Assembly (NCBI RefSeq): GCF_004319545.1
Contig: NZ_CP036313.1
Coordinates: 3,350,501 to 3,414,500 of the forward strand
Length of the DNA: 64,000 nucleotides
DNA from: Desulfobacter hydrogenophilus
GTDB taxonomy: Bacteria > Desulfobacterota > Desulfobacteria > Desulfobacterales > Desulfobacteraceae
Direction of reading: 5' to 3'
Part shown: positions 35,458 through 45,103 of the stretch, one piece after another
How the letters are laid out: every line of letters begins with the position of its first letter
How positions within the stretch are numbered: position 1 is the stretch's first letter
Notes under the pieces: model-generated
The model's input: only the letters and a program-made list of their open reading frames with translations
Told to the model about the DNA's origin: nothing
The model's database searches: none
Program-made: the position numbers and the translations under genes

Positions 35458-36180
35458 TATAAATTGATCAACACATTCCTTAAGGATCTTTTCTGGATTT
35501 TCCCGAACAATTTTTTCAGTCTGCACCCTGCTGCCGGCTTTATTCAAAAATTTTCTGGCCGCCTTCATCCGGTATTTTCGACCCGGGTGAATGTCGGATC
35601 CCAGGCAGAAAACCTGATTGTTTTGGACTAGTGTTTTTGCAGTCTTACGGGGAGCCCGGCCAAAGTCACCCTTCAGGCTGCCCGCTGTAATCTGGAGCTC
35701 GGCACCTGTGGAAATCAGATCTGCTGCCAGTTCCGGCCGGGCTATGATCATGGGATTGCGTTCGGCATGGGCAATGATGGGGGTGATGCCCCGTTCCGTG
35801 AGCTGTCGGACCATTCTGAGAAACGCATTCATAATAAACATGGGCGGTAGCTCCAGCAGGAGAAATCGACTGGTCTCTCCCAATGTCAAAAGATCGCCAG
35901 CATCGTACCGGGTCACCAGATCATGATTGACCCGAATTTCCGCACCCGGCAGAATTTGGATATCCAGACCCTCCCGGTCCACTGCTTCGCATAAAAATTG
36001 CCAGGCAGTCAGAATCTCTTTTTTTGTACAATCATACACCCCGTCGCAACAATGGGGTGTCGCAAACATCACTTTAACACCCTGCTTCATTGCCTGAACA
36101 ATAAAATCCATGGACTGCTCAATGTTTTCAGATCCATCGTCCAGTTCAGGCAGAATATGTGAATGGGTATCAATCATCAT
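35428..36180 (-). CDS. CpsB/CapC-type PHP tyrosine phosphatase, C-terminus altered by IS
   Basis: A 250-residue PHP-fold phosphatase: MIDTHSHILPELDDGSEN (metal ligands), FATPHCCDGVYD, ILPGAEIRVNHDL, PIIAHAERNPMI and FCLGSDIHPGRKY. It dephosphorylates the BY-kinase Tyr cluster in capsule systems. From 35457 downward its last eight codons (after VDQFI) are the IS terminal repeat and adjoining IS sequence, giving the new ending LDDQVFMIG. The catalytic core is untouched, so activity is likely kept. It is now separated from the operon by 1.5 kb. Confidence 0.88.
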   Translation of the reverse strand: MMIDTHSHILPELDDGSENIEQSMDFIVQAMKQGVKVMFATPHCCDGVYDCTKKEILTAWQFLCEAVDREGLDIQILPGAEIRVNHDLVTRYDAGDLLTLGETSRFLLLELPPMFIMNAFLRMVRQLTERGITPIIAHAERNPMIIARPELAADLISTGAELQITAGSLKGDFGRAPRKTAKTLVQNNQVFCLGSDIHPGRKYRMKAARKFLNKAGSRVQTEKIVRENPEKILKECVDQFILDDQVFMIG

Positions 36181-36545
36181 GCATCATGGTTTTTTAGCTA
36201 ATTTCAGTAAATAAATACGATTCTGTTTTTTTATAGGAATGAATACAAAAGTTAAGATGCTTATTTACACTTCAAACGTGCGATCTACAATGGACGCCTA
36301 TTTTGAAATGGACAAGCTTATTTAAAATTCATTCTATGAGCCGTCTTTAATTTAATTCATAAATTTTAACCACACATGGAAGGTATTGTCAATGATATAG
36401 TTTTTTTTTTGTGATATTTTTTAGATAAATTTTTCGCTTTCTATGTAAATTTTTTGCTGCTCACCCGCAACAATGCCTCCCGGTCCCGGGCGTGAAGCCT
36501 TTGTTATAGTTACTGTTGGCGCTTCAACGTTTTATTTAATTCGTC
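36181..36545. other. Gene-free AT-rich intergenic region
   Basis: No coding frame of note and no RNA gene recognised. It contains a run of T (near 36402-36413) and AT-rich sequence that could hold the promoter of the CpsB-like gene, but no clear box pair can be assigned. Confidence 0.5.
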
Positions 36546-36676
36546 GGGCTTGGTTCTAATTTCGCCCACAATTAATCATTTCATAAATTGAGAGACAAAA
36601 CTTGATAGAATATCAATATGTTGAAATCAATCCTTCAAAATTTGTAGGCCTTCTGGGCGAAGTTAGAACCAAGCCC
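36546..36676. mobile_element. 131-bp MITE with 23-bp inverted ends
   Basis: GGGCTTGGTTCTAATTTCGC plus CCA at 36546-36568 is mirrored at 36654-36676 with one mismatch. The interior is AT-rich and non-coding. No clear target duplication is seen. Confidence 0.8.
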
Positions 36677-36687
36677 CCTTTTCTTCT

Positions 36688-36885
36688 TTATGTTTTCAAA
36701 TTAAAGAATACTGTATCACGTGTTTCGGAAAAGGATGCATTGCATGTTTTACATTGAAAAACATGCCTTTTCCCACTTTGGGTCATATAAGTGCCTATCG
36801 ATATTATATTTTTTTGATTTACTTGTCCGTAGTGCACGCACTTTTTATTCGGACAAGGCTGATTCCAGTCTGATGCTTGTTTCAT
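36688..36885 (-). pseudogene. Transposase-type zinc-ribbon N-terminus, truncated
   Basis: 65 residues: CPNKKCVHYGQVNQKNI, then GKRHVFQCKTCNASFSETRD and TVFFNLKT. This is the four-Cys ribbon plus FSETRxTxFxxLKT that starts IS1/InsA-like and related transposases; the helix-turn-helix and DDE parts are absent. It could be a stand-alone small zinc protein, but a remnant is more likely next to two MITEs. Confidence 0.65.
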
Positions 36886-36922
36886 AAAGTTCCTTCCTCT
36901 TAATCTTTTATAAACAATATAA

Positions 36923-37141
36923 CTGAAGTTTCCTGATTTTTATTTTACTGTTATTTTGAACTAAATTGTATATAGTATTGAAATTATATGATATTTTTCT
37001 ATCAGCGGGATTTGTATGAACAGGGAGAATAAAATGGGGTTTTGCTATTTACATGGCAAAACCTATCAAAATTAAACTCGACCCTGCTACAATCCCACAT
37101 CATAGACAATCAATAGGCTGATAAAAATCAGGAAACTTCAG
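36923..37141. mobile_element. 219-bp MITE with 21-bp TIRs and 8-bp target duplication
   Basis: CTGAAGTTTCCTGATTTTTA plus T at 36923-36943 is exactly mirrored at 37121-37141. The flanks are CAATATAA on both sides (36915-36922 and 37142-37149). No coding capacity. The remaining 37150-37434 before lysS shows no recognisable RNA or strong promoter. Confidence 0.9.
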
Positions 37142-37434
37142 CAATATAAAACACGCCTCAAAATGGTCAATTTATAATCAAAGTAACAGCGGGAGAGCAC
37201 CATATATTATGCCTGCCGTGAAAAGCTAAAAATCAGTTTAATTGAAGATTAACCGTGTTTTTTTATGAGATTTTTTTTCCCTTCCGTACCGTCATTGACA
37301 AGGCTATACAAACACGCTATTTTACCATGTTTTATTCATGGGGTTTACCGTGCCTAAAAGTTTTAGATTAAACGGAAGCACCCTTTTTATGTATAAATTC
37401 GGAGCCTAAATATAAACGAAAGCAGCTATTTTTT

Positions 37435-38913
37435 ATGGATAACAAAACAAGTAAATTTCTTGATCTTCGCAAAGAAAAGATAAACGAGTTAAAAACAGAA
37501 GGCATCAGCCTGTATCCCAATGATTTTAAACCGGATCACAGAGTGCATGAAGTAAGAGACGTTATAGAAAAAAATGCGGATACTTTAGGCGAAAACGGAC
37601 GCAAATTTTGCCTGGCGGGCCGCATGATGGCCATTAATAAAATGGGTAAATCCTCATTTGTCAGATTCCAGGATGACGGTGAGCAGATGCAGTTATATAT
37701 CCAGAAAAATAAGGTTGGAGATGATGTATATGCCCTGTTTAAAAAACTGGATATTGGTGATTTCATCGGTGTTGAGGGGCCTTTATTCCAGACAAGAACC
37801 GGTGAATGGACCTTGCTTGCCGAAAGTTTTAAGCTTTTATCAAAATCTGTAAGGCCGCTGCCTGAAAAATTTCATGGCATCAAGGACCCTGAAAAAAGAT
37901 ACCGCCAGAGGTACCTTGATTTGATCATGAATGAAAACACCCGGCAGACGTTTAAAAAACGAAGTGCCATTGTGGCTGCCATGAGACGTTTTTTTGATGA
38001 GAACGGATTTATGGAGGTGGAAACGCCTATGATGCAGACATTGCCCGGCGGTGCTGAAGCCACACCGTTTAAAACCTGGCACAATGCCCTGGGTATGGAA
38101 TTGTACCTGCGTATCGCACCTGAACTGTATCTGAAACGACTGGTGGTTGGCGGATTTGAAAAGGTGTTTGAAATCAATCGGAATTTCAGGAACGAAGGAG
38201 TCTCCACCCGGCATAATCCGGAATTCACCATGGTTGAGTTCTACCAGGCCTATGCCACCTATGAAGATCTGATGAACCTGACCGAAGAGATGTTTTCCAC
38301 CATTGTCACCCAGATTACCGGTGATAGCAGCGTTGAATACCAGGGCCTGACCATTGATTTTTCAAAGGGATGGAAACGTATTTCCATGATAGATTCACTG
38401 TCAGAGATCGGAGGCGTTGATCCGGCCATTGTCAATGACACTCAGGCGTTGCTTGCGCATGCTGAAAAGGAAAATATTCAAATCGCTAAAAAAGACCGGC
38501 ACGGCAAAGTGCTGACCAAGCTTTTTGATGCCCTTGTGGAGCCCAAGCTCATCCAGCCCACCTTTATTACCGGATATCCGGTGGAAGTGTCCCCCCTGTC
38601 TAGGAAGAGCGATTCCGATTCTGAACTTACGGACCGGTTTGAATTATTCATTGCCGGAAGGGAGATCGCCAACGGATTTTCCGAAATCAATGACCCTGAA
38701 GACCAGTATAACCGTTTTGCCATGCAGGTGCGTCAGCGTGACGAAGGAAATGATGAAGCCCATATCATGGATGCGGAGTATGTCGAGGCCCTGGAATACG
38801 GCATGCCGCCCACAGCCGGGCAGGGGATCGGCATTGACCGCTTTGTCATGCTGCTGACGGATGCTGCCTCCATACGAGAGGTGATTCTGTTTCCACACAT
38901 GAAAAATGTATAA
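37435..38913 (+). CDS. lysS: Lysyl-tRNA synthetase, class II
   Basis: 492 residues. An N-terminal OB-fold anticodon-binding domain (about 55-150, GRMMAINKMGKSSFVRFQDD) is followed by a class II catalytic core: motif 1 around FMEVETPMMQTLPGGAEATP, motif 2 NRNFRNEGVSTRHNPEFTMV and motif 3 GQGIGIDRFVMLLTDAASIR. It charges tRNA-Lys in the cytoplasm. It is first in a plus-strand run with lolC/E and lolD, the next gene starting within 10 bp. Only a weak ribosome site is visible upstream. Confidence 0.97.
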   Translation: MDNKTSKFLDLRKEKINELKTEGISLYPNDFKPDHRVHEVRDVIEKNADTLGENGRKFCLAGRMMAINKMGKSSFVRFQDDGEQMQLYIQKNKVGDDVYALFKKLDIGDFIGVEGPLFQTRTGEWTLLAESFKLLSKSVRPLPEKFHGIKDPEKRYRQRYLDLIMNENTRQTFKKRSAIVAAMRRFFDENGFMEVETPMMQTLPGGAEATPFKTWHNALGMELYLRIAPELYLKRLVVGGFEKVFEINRNFRNEGVSTRHNPEFTMVEFYQAYATYEDLMNLTEEMFSTIVTQITGDSSVEYQGLTIDFSKGWKRISMIDSLSEIGGVDPAIVNDTQALLAHAEKENIQIAKKDRHGKVLTKLFDALVEPKLIQPTFITGYPVEVSPLSRKSDSDSELTDRFELFIAGREIANGFSEINDPEDQYNRFAMQVRQRDEGNDEAHIMDAEYVEALEYGMPPTAGQGIGIDRFVMLLTDAASIREVILFPHMKNV

Positions 38914-38922
38914 AAGGTGTTT

Positions 38923-40146
38923 GTGGGGGCTGAACTTTTCATAGCCGGAAAATATCTGCGGGCCAAACGCAAGGAGGGATTTATCTCTTTGATCACCTTA
39001 TTGTCCGTGGCGGGTATTCTTCTCGGCGTCATGGCGCTGGTGGTGGTTATTGCCGTCATGAGCGGGTCGGAAAAAGAATTTAGAAATAGAATCCTTGGAC
39101 TGGAACCCCATGTTCTGGCCATGAATTATTCCGGCCATTTTATTCCTGATCCGGACATGGAAGATAAGATCAGGCAAACCCCAGGAGTCACGGCCGTATC
39201 TCCCATTTTATTCGGCCAGGCCATGATACGCAGTAGCAACTCTTTTTCCGGCATTATTCTCAGGGGAATTGAGCCGGAAAAAGGGACCGCACTGATCAAA
39301 GGATACACCTCCGAAGAACTTGGCACCGCATTAAACAAAACAAAGCTCACAAAAGGCTTGCCCGGTATTATTCTTGGTCAGGCTCTGGCCCAGACCGTGG
39401 GGGTGATGGAAGGCGACCGCGTGATCCTTATGTCAGCATCGGGCATTATCTCCCCTATGGGGCAAATTCCATCCATGAAGCAGTTTGTGGTTACGGGCAC
39501 CTTTAAATCCGGTATGTCGGAATATGATTCCAGCTTGGCCTACGCCCGGTTGGATCAGGTTCAGGCCCTTGTGTCGGCCAAAGGTAAAATCTCGGCTTAC
39601 GGTATCTGGACGGATCAGATATTTAAGGTAAAAGACTTAAGCCAAAACGGGCTTGAATTCATAAAATATCCGTATTACCTGCGCAACTGGATGGATATCA
39701 ACCACAGCCTTTTTTCTGCCCTTAAACTTGAAAAAACCGCCATGTTTGTTATCTTAACGCTGATTATCCTTGTGGCGGCATTTAATATTGCATCGGCACT
39801 TATCATGATGGTTATGGAAAAAACCCGTGATATTGCAGTATTAAAAGCAATGGGCGCCACAAATTCCATGATCCGCCGTATCTTTATAATCAAGGGGATG
39901 ATTATCGGCATAATCGGCACGGGCCTCGGGACAACGTTGGGGGTGGTGATCTGTTACATTCTTAAACGATACAAATTTATCAAGCTGCCCGAGGCATATC
40001 CTTTCTCCACCCTTCCGATTCAGCTTGAATATTCGGATGTTATTTTGATTGCTGTGTCGGCACTGGTGATTTGTTTTCTGTCCACCCTGTATCCGTCGTA
40101 TAAGGCGTCACGTATGAATCCGGTGGAGGCCATAAGATATGGGTGA
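38923..40146 (+). CDS. lolC: Lipoprotein-releasing ABC permease LolC/LolE
   Basis: About 407 residues in the LolCE/MacB-FtsX style: TM near ISLITLLSVAGILLGVMALV, a large periplasmic domain, and three TMs in the last third (MFVILTLIILVAAFNIASAL, IGIIGTGLGTTLGVVICYIL, VILIAVSALVICFLSTLYPS) with the coupling segment KTRDIAVLKAMGATNSMIRR. It extracts outer-membrane lipoproteins from the inner membrane with LolD. I prefer GTG 38923, five bases after AAAAGG; GTG 38917 overlaps that site. A single LolC/E gene suggests a homodimeric (LolF-like) system. It overlaps lolD by 8 bp. Confidence 0.92.
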   Translation: MGAELFIAGKYLRAKRKEGFISLITLLSVAGILLGVMALVVVIAVMSGSEKEFRNRILGLEPHVLAMNYSGHFIPDPDMEDKIRQTPGVTAVSPILFGQAMIRSSNSFSGIILRGIEPEKGTALIKGYTSEELGTALNKTKLTKGLPGIILGQALAQTVGVMEGDRVILMSASGIISPMGQIPSMKQFVVTGTFKSGMSEYDSSLAYARLDQVQALVSAKGKISAYGIWTDQIFKVKDLSQNGLEFIKYPYYLRNWMDINHSLFSALKLEKTAMFVILTLIILVAAFNIASALIMMVMEKTRDIAVLKAMGATNSMIRRIFIIKGMIIGIIGTGLGTTLGVVICYILKRYKFIKLPEAYPFSTLPIQLEYSDVILIAVSALVICFLSTLYPSYKASRMNPVEAIRYG

Positions 40147-40822
40147 CACGCCGCTGATTGAACTGAAAGGGGTTTCAAAGTCTTTTGTCTTCAAAACAGC
40201 TGCGCTGGACATTCTGCACAAGGCAGATATGTCCATACAACAGGGCGAGACCATTGCCATCGTGGGGGCTTCAGGTATTGGGAAATCCACCCTGCTTAAC
40301 ATCATCGGCACGCTTGACAGGCCGGATGAGGGGACCCAGCACTTCAGTGGTGAAGATATCTTGGGGTATAATGATGAAAAACTTGCCGTTTTTAGGAATA
40401 AAAATATTGGTTTTGTTTTTCAATTTCACTATTTGCTCCAGGGATTTACAGCCGTTGAAAATGTAATGCTGCCTGGGCTGATCAGTGGTAAATCTAAAAA
40501 AAATATTGAAAAACATGCAGTAAATATGCTTGAAAGAGTAGAACTTGGTGCCCGAATCGAATACAGGGTGGAAGACCTGTCCGGTGGCGAGCAGCAGCGG
40601 GTTGCCATTGCACGGGCGCTTGTTATGACACCTGCCCTGTTATTGGCTGATGAGCCCACCGGCAATCTGGATCAAAAGAACAGTCACGCGGTTCACCGAC
40701 TTTTAAAAGAACTTAACAAGGAAATGGGGATGACGATTATCGTGGTCACCCACAATTCAGAATTATCCGGTTTAATGGACAGAAAACTGACGTTGAGAGA
40801 CGGGAAAATCGTACCGGTATAA
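40139..40822 (+). CDS. lolD: Lipoprotein-releasing ABC ATPase
   Basis: 227 residues with Walker A VGASGIGKSTLLN, Q-loop FVFQFHYLLQGFTAVENVML, signature LSGGEQQRVAIARAL, Walker B LLLADEPTGNLD and H-loop VVTHNSEL. FHYLLQGFTAVENV is typical of LolD/MacB ATPases. It powers lipoprotein release together with the adjacent permease. The 8-bp overlap with lolC implies coupling. Walker A has Ile where Ser or Cys is more common, which is tolerated in the family. Confidence 0.95.
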   Translation: MGDTPLIELKGVSKSFVFKTAALDILHKADMSIQQGETIAIVGASGIGKSTLLNIIGTLDRPDEGTQHFSGEDILGYNDEKLAVFRNKNIGFVFQFHYLLQGFTAVENVMLPGLISGKSKKNIEKHAVNMLERVELGARIEYRVEDLSGGEQQRVAIARALVMTPALLLADEPTGNLDQKNSHAVHRLLKELNKEMGMTIIVVTHNSELSGLMDRKLTLRDGKIVPV

Positions 40823-40862
40823 AAAGTAATAATTAGGTAAAATCATTTAGTTAGGACTAATT

Positions 40863-43499
40863 ATGAGAAATTTTAAGTTCAGTGTATTGCTTGCAGCTTA
40901 TTTCTACCTTTTAGGGACAGGCCTTGTATCTGCCGAGGAACGGGCCGCAGTGGCATTATTCCCTTTTCATGTCCAGGCGGAGCAGCCCGATGAAAAAATT
41001 GCGCCGGCCGTGTCAAAAATGTTGAAGGAAAAACTTGAAAAAGACGGCGCTACAGTAGTGATTACCGACACCTTTGTTGACACAACTGACTGGGAACATG
41101 ACCAATTCCGCAAGGAAGGTATCCGTTTAGGTGTTGACTGGATCATTACCGGCGACATCTTTATAGCCGGGCAGGCTTTGAGCATTGATTCACAGATGCA
41201 CAATGTATATGAAAAACAATCACCTTTGACCTTCTTTTCACAATCCCCAAGTCCATCCGAATTGTATGCAGGCATAACCTCCCTGGAAAAAGATATTATC
41301 GGCGAACTGTTTCAGCAGAAAATCATTTCATCCATTCTCGTCAAAGGTAATGTGCGTGTGGATGCAGATGCCATTCAAAGGGTGATTTCCTCCCAGAAAG
41401 GTGATATTCTAAATCGCACCGCTTTAAACAATGATCTGAACAGCGTGTATAAAATGGGGTATTTTGATGATGTGGTCATCAAAAAACAGAACATGGATAA
41501 AGGGGTTGAGGTTATTTTTGAAGTCCAGGAAAAACCCAGTGTTCGTAATATCCGTTTTGAAAATAATCATATTTATGAGGACAAAGAATTATTTGAGGTT
41601 GTGGGAACATCAACCGGGGCCATTCTCAACGCATATAAGTTAAACAATGATGTGGATAAACTCAAACGTCTGTATTATGAAAAAAATTATCATAACTGCC
41701 GGATATCCTATGAAGTTAAACCATTGAAAAATCATCAGGCAGATATTATTTTTAATATTGAAGAGGGTGCAAAAGTAAGAATCACAGCCGTTGAATTTGA
41801 GGGTAATAGATATTTTGATGATGATGATATTAAAGACGAGATGCAGACCCAGGAAAAGGGATTCTGGTCATTTATAACATCCTCGGGAGAACTTGACGAA
41901 ACTGAACTTGACAATGATGTGCTTCGCATAGAATCCTTTTATAAGAACAATGGGTTTATAAATGTCAAAGTGTCTGATCCTGTGGTGAACATGGGCACAG
42001 AAGAAATTACCATCCAGTTTAAAATTGACGAGGGAGATCAATATAAAAACGGTGTGGTCAGCATCAAAGGTGACATCCTTACCACCGAAGAAGAACTTTT
42101 AGCGCTTCTGGTTTCCCATAAATCTGAATTGTATAACCGGGAACTTGTCCGCAAGGATATGATCACCCTGAACGATTTTTATGCCAACCAGGGATATGCC
42201 AATGTCAAGGTCGTTCCAAAGGCGGATAAGAATGATACTGATGCAATTGTAAATATAAGCTTTAACATTGACAAAGGGGCGCTTGTCTACTTTAACCGGA
42301 TTATTATTACCGGCAATAATAAAACCAGGGACAAGGTGATCCGAAGAGAACTTGCCATTGAGGAGCAGGGTCTTTACAGCATGGGAAAAATCCAGCGCTC
42401 CAATAGAAATCTGGCGTTCAAAGATTATTTTCAGAATATCGACATCAAACCGGTTAAAACCGAAGAAGAAAACAAACGGGACGTTCATATCACCGTTGAA
42501 GAAAAGCCAACAGGGAATTTTTCTTTTGGCGGCGGGTTTTCCAGTGATGACGGTGCCTTTGGCCAGTTTTCCGTTGAAGAACGGAACCTGTTCGGCAAAG
42601 GGCAGACAGGTAAATTCACCTTTCGGATGTCCGGAGAAACTGTGTTGTATAATATCGGATTCACCGACCCCTGGCTGTTTGACAGGCCAATTTCAGCCGG
42701 GTTTGATATCTATAAATTTGAACATGAATACGATTATTATGATAAAAACGCCTACGGGCTTACCCTGCGGGCTGCCTCCCGCCGGTTCTGGGATTATACA
42801 AGCATTGGTCTGGTTTACAATATTGAGAAGTTTGATATAGATGATGTGGAAGAAGATTATACGTCGGTCACCGAAGGCTCTTATCTGACGTCAAGCATTA
42901 TGCCCTATATCAGTTATGATTCAAGAAACCATAATTTTTTACCCACAAAAGGTATGTACCACAAACTGTCCATGGAATATGCGGGTGAATTTTTGGGCGG
43001 TGAGATTGATTTTACCAAATATCTTGCGGAATCAGCAGTATTTTTTCCTTTGTTCTGGAAATTTTCAGCCGGTATCTACGCCAAGGGGGGATACCTTGAT
43101 GACAGAACCGGTGGAGATCCGGATATAGACTGGGAGCGCTTTTATCTTGGCGGTATCAATTCAATCAGAGGCTTTGACGATACAGACATCAACGGAACCA
43201 GAGATGGGTCCGACATTGAGGTCGGTGGTGAGACATATTGCCAGTTTAATATTGAAATGATGTTTCCCATTGCCGAGGAGCAGGCGGTTTATGGTGTCTT
43301 TTTCTACGACAGAGGCGATGTATATAACGATGGTGAAAATATTGACTTTGGCGATCAGTTTTCCAGCTCAGGCTTTGAACTTAGATGGAATTCCCCCATG
43401 GGTCCCATCCGACTGGCCTATGGTATTGTTATAGACGGTAAAGATGTTAAGAGTACCGGTGATGGTCAGTTTGACTTTTCAATTGGTGCATTTTTTTAA
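40863..43499 (+). CDS. bamA: Outer-membrane assembly factor BamA with N-terminal extension
   Basis: 878 residues. The signal peptide (VLLAAYFYLLGTGLVSA) is followed by an extra domain, residues 27-140 (VALFPFHVQAEQPDEKIAPA, then VDWIITGDIFIAGQALSIDS), reminiscent of the TolB/CsgG-type N-terminal fold. Five POTRA repeats come next (from SSILVKGNVRVDADAIQRVI), then the 16-strand barrel starting near GNFSFGGGFSSDDG, with the lid-region motif RGFDDTD and a terminal Phe (FSIGAFF). It inserts beta-barrel proteins. skp and lpx genes follow, the usual envelope cluster. Confidence 0.95.
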   Translation: MRNFKFSVLLAAYFYLLGTGLVSAEERAAVALFPFHVQAEQPDEKIAPAVSKMLKEKLEKDGATVVITDTFVDTTDWEHDQFRKEGIRLGVDWIITGDIFIAGQALSIDSQMHNVYEKQSPLTFFSQSPSPSELYAGITSLEKDIIGELFQQKIISSILVKGNVRVDADAIQRVISSQKGDILNRTALNNDLNSVYKMGYFDDVVIKKQNMDKGVEVIFEVQEKPSVRNIRFENNHIYEDKELFEVVGTSTGAILNAYKLNNDVDKLKRLYYEKNYHNCRISYEVKPLKNHQADIIFNIEEGAKVRITAVEFEGNRYFDDDDIKDEMQTQEKGFWSFITSSGELDETELDNDVLRIESFYKNNGFINVKVSDPVVNMGTEEITIQFKIDEGDQYKNGVVSIKGDILTTEEELLALLVSHKSELYNRELVRKDMITLNDFYANQGYANVKVVPKADKNDTDAIVNISFNIDKGALVYFNRIIITGNNKTRDKVIRRELAIEEQGLYSMGKIQRSNRNLAFKDYFQNIDIKPVKTEEENKRDVHITVEEKPTGNFSFGGGFSSDDGAFGQFSVEERNLFGKGQTGKFTFRMSGETVLYNIGFTDPWLFDRPISAGFDIYKFEHEYDYYDKNAYGLTLRAASRRFWDYTSIGLVYNIEKFDIDDVEEDYTSVTEGSYLTSSIMPYISYDSRNHNFLPTKGMYHKLSMEYAGEFLGGEIDFTKYLAESAVFFPLFWKFSAGIYAKGGYLDDRTGGDPDIDWERFYLGGINSIRGFDDTDINGTRDGSDIEVGGETYCQFNIEMMFPIAEEQAVYGVFFYDRGDVYNDGENIDFGDQFSSSGFELRWNSPMGPIRLAYGIVIDGKDVKSTGDGQFDFSIGAFF

Positions 43500-43528
43500 A
43501 AAATAAAATTTTATCTTCGGAGGCATAA

Positions 43529-44062
43529 ATGAAAAAAAAAATTATAGTTCCGGCAGTCTTAATTATTGCCGCAATGTTCACTTGCAGCGCTTTTGCAGCA
43601 GATGCAGCTAAAATCGGTGTGGTCAGTTTTGAAAAAATATTGAAAGAGTCCAGTGCCGGCAAAGTGATGCAAAAAGACCTCAAGGCTAAACTTAATGAAC
43701 TTCAGGCAAAACTTCAGGCCGAGGAACAAAAAGTTAAAGACATGTCAACGGCATTAGAACGTGAAGCCCTTGTGCTAAGTGCTGAAAAAAAACTTGAACG
43801 ACAAAGAGAACTGCGGGACAAAGCGGATGACTTAAAAAAAATGAACGCTGACTATACCCAGGAAATGAAGATTCTACAAAACAAGCGGATGAATCAAATA
43901 CAAAAAGATATTTTTGACATCACCAACAAGTTAGGAAAGGCACAAGGGTATACTTTAATCATTGAAAAGAAAATCGCTGGTGTTATCTATGCTGCTGATA
44001 AGGTAGATTTCACTGATGAGATAATCAAAGAGTACAATTCAATATACGCTAAGAAAAAATAA
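43529..44062 (+). CDS. skp: Periplasmic chaperone Skp/OmpH
   Basis: 177 residues: a signal peptide (IIVPAVLIIAAMFTCSAFAA), then IGVVSFEKILKESSAGKVMQ and a long charged coiled coil (about 45-135) forming the tentacles of the trimer. It carries unfolded outer-membrane proteins to BamA. GGAGG lies eight bases before the ATG. The gene sits 29 bp after bamA and 3 bp before lpxD, the classical order. Confidence 0.92.
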   Translation: MKKKIIVPAVLIIAAMFTCSAFAADAAKIGVVSFEKILKESSAGKVMQKDLKAKLNELQAKLQAEEQKVKDMSTALEREALVLSAEKKLERQRELRDKADDLKKMNADYTQEMKILQNKRMNQIQKDIFDITNKLGKAQGYTLIIEKKIAGVIYAADKVDFTDEIIKEYNSIYAKKK

Positions 44063-44065
44063 TAC

Positions 44066-45103
44066 ATGCTTACTGCAGACCAAATAGCTGCGATGGTCAA
44101 TGCCCGGATACATGGGGATCCGGGCAAAGCCATTTCCGGAGTGTCTTCTTTTGACGATGCCGGGTCCACTGATCTGACTTTTGCGGTGGATCACTCTTTT
44201 TTTTCCCGGTTGGATGAAACAAAAGCCGGAATCATCCTTGTTCCCAATGATGCGCCTGCGGTTTCCGGTATAACGCTTCTTTACAGTGATAATCCAAAAC
44301 TTGCGTTCTTTCAGGTCGTGGCGCATCTGATGCCTGCAGAGCCGTTGAAAGAATTTATTCATCCTTCGGCAGTTATTGCAGATGACTGCGTTATTGGTGA
44401 CGGCACACGCATTGAGGCCCATGTCAGCATAGGGCAGGGTTGCACCATCGGCAGTCATGTTCACATCATGGCCAATACGGTGATCGGAAAACAATGCCGC
44501 ATTGATGATTCCTGCCGGATCAGCCCCAACGTCACCCTGGTAGATAAAACACGGATCGGCAGGCAGTCCATTATTCATCCCAATTGCGTCATCGGGTCTG
44601 ACGGATTCGGATTCGTCCAGGACGGTTACGCCCATGCCAAGTTGATACATACAGGGTACGTTCATATCGGCGCTTGCTGTGAAATCGGTGCCGGCAATAC
44701 CATTGACAGAGGCACTTTAGGTATAACCCATATTGGAAACGGCGTTAAAACGGATAATCAGGTCCATATCGCCCACAATGTTAAAATCGGAGATAATACA
44801 CTGGTGGTGGCCCAGGTAGGGATTGCCGGGAGCACCACCATTGGCAAAAACGTCATTATAGCAGGCAAAGCCGGTATTTCCGGCCATCTCGATATCGGAG
44901 ACGGGGCCATTGTCGGCCCTTATGCCGGCGTCGTCGGAAATGTTTCCCCGGGCGATATTGTTTCAGGTATTCCCCATATGCCCCATAAAATCTGGCTGAA
45001 AGTATCTCGTATTATACCCCGGCTACCCAGTTTAAGAACACGGCTGCTTTCCCTTGAAAAACGAATAAAAAAGCTGGAAAGCAACCGGACGGAGCAACCA
45101 TGA
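44066..45103 (+). CDS. lpxD: UDP-3-O-acyl-glucosamine N-acyltransferase
   Basis: 345 residues. The N-terminal uridine-binding domain (about 1-100, ISGVSSFDDAGSTDLTFAVD) is followed by a left-handed beta helix. HPNCVIGSDGFGFVQDG and DNQVHIAHNVKIGDNTLVVA contain the catalytic His region. It adds the 2-N-acyl chain in lipid A synthesis. It overlaps lpxA by 4 bp. No fabZ lies between lpxD and lpxA, unlike in many proteobacteria. Confidence 0.95.
   Translation: MLTADQIAAMVNARIHGDPGKAISGVSSFDDAGSTDLTFAVDHSFFSRLDETKAGIILVPNDAPAVSGITLLYSDNPKLAFFQVVAHLMPAEPLKEFIHPSAVIADDCVIGDGTRIEAHVSIGQGCTIGSHVHIMANTVIGKQCRIDDSCRISPNVTLVDKTRIGRQSIIHPNCVIGSDGFGFVQDGYAHAKLIHTGYVHIGACCEIGAGNTIDRGTLGITHIGNGVKTDNQVHIAHNVKIGDNTLVVAQVGIAGSTTIGKNVIIAGKAGISGHLDIGDGAIVGPYAGVVGNVSPGDIVSGIPHMPHKIWLKVSRIIPRLPSLRTRLLSLEKRIKKLESNRTEQP

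Noticed and set aside
37160..37260. Possible riboswitch upstream of lysS (GCGGGAGAGCACC-like sequence)
   Set aside because: Only a short resemblance to glycine-riboswitch sequence; no paired core could be drawn.
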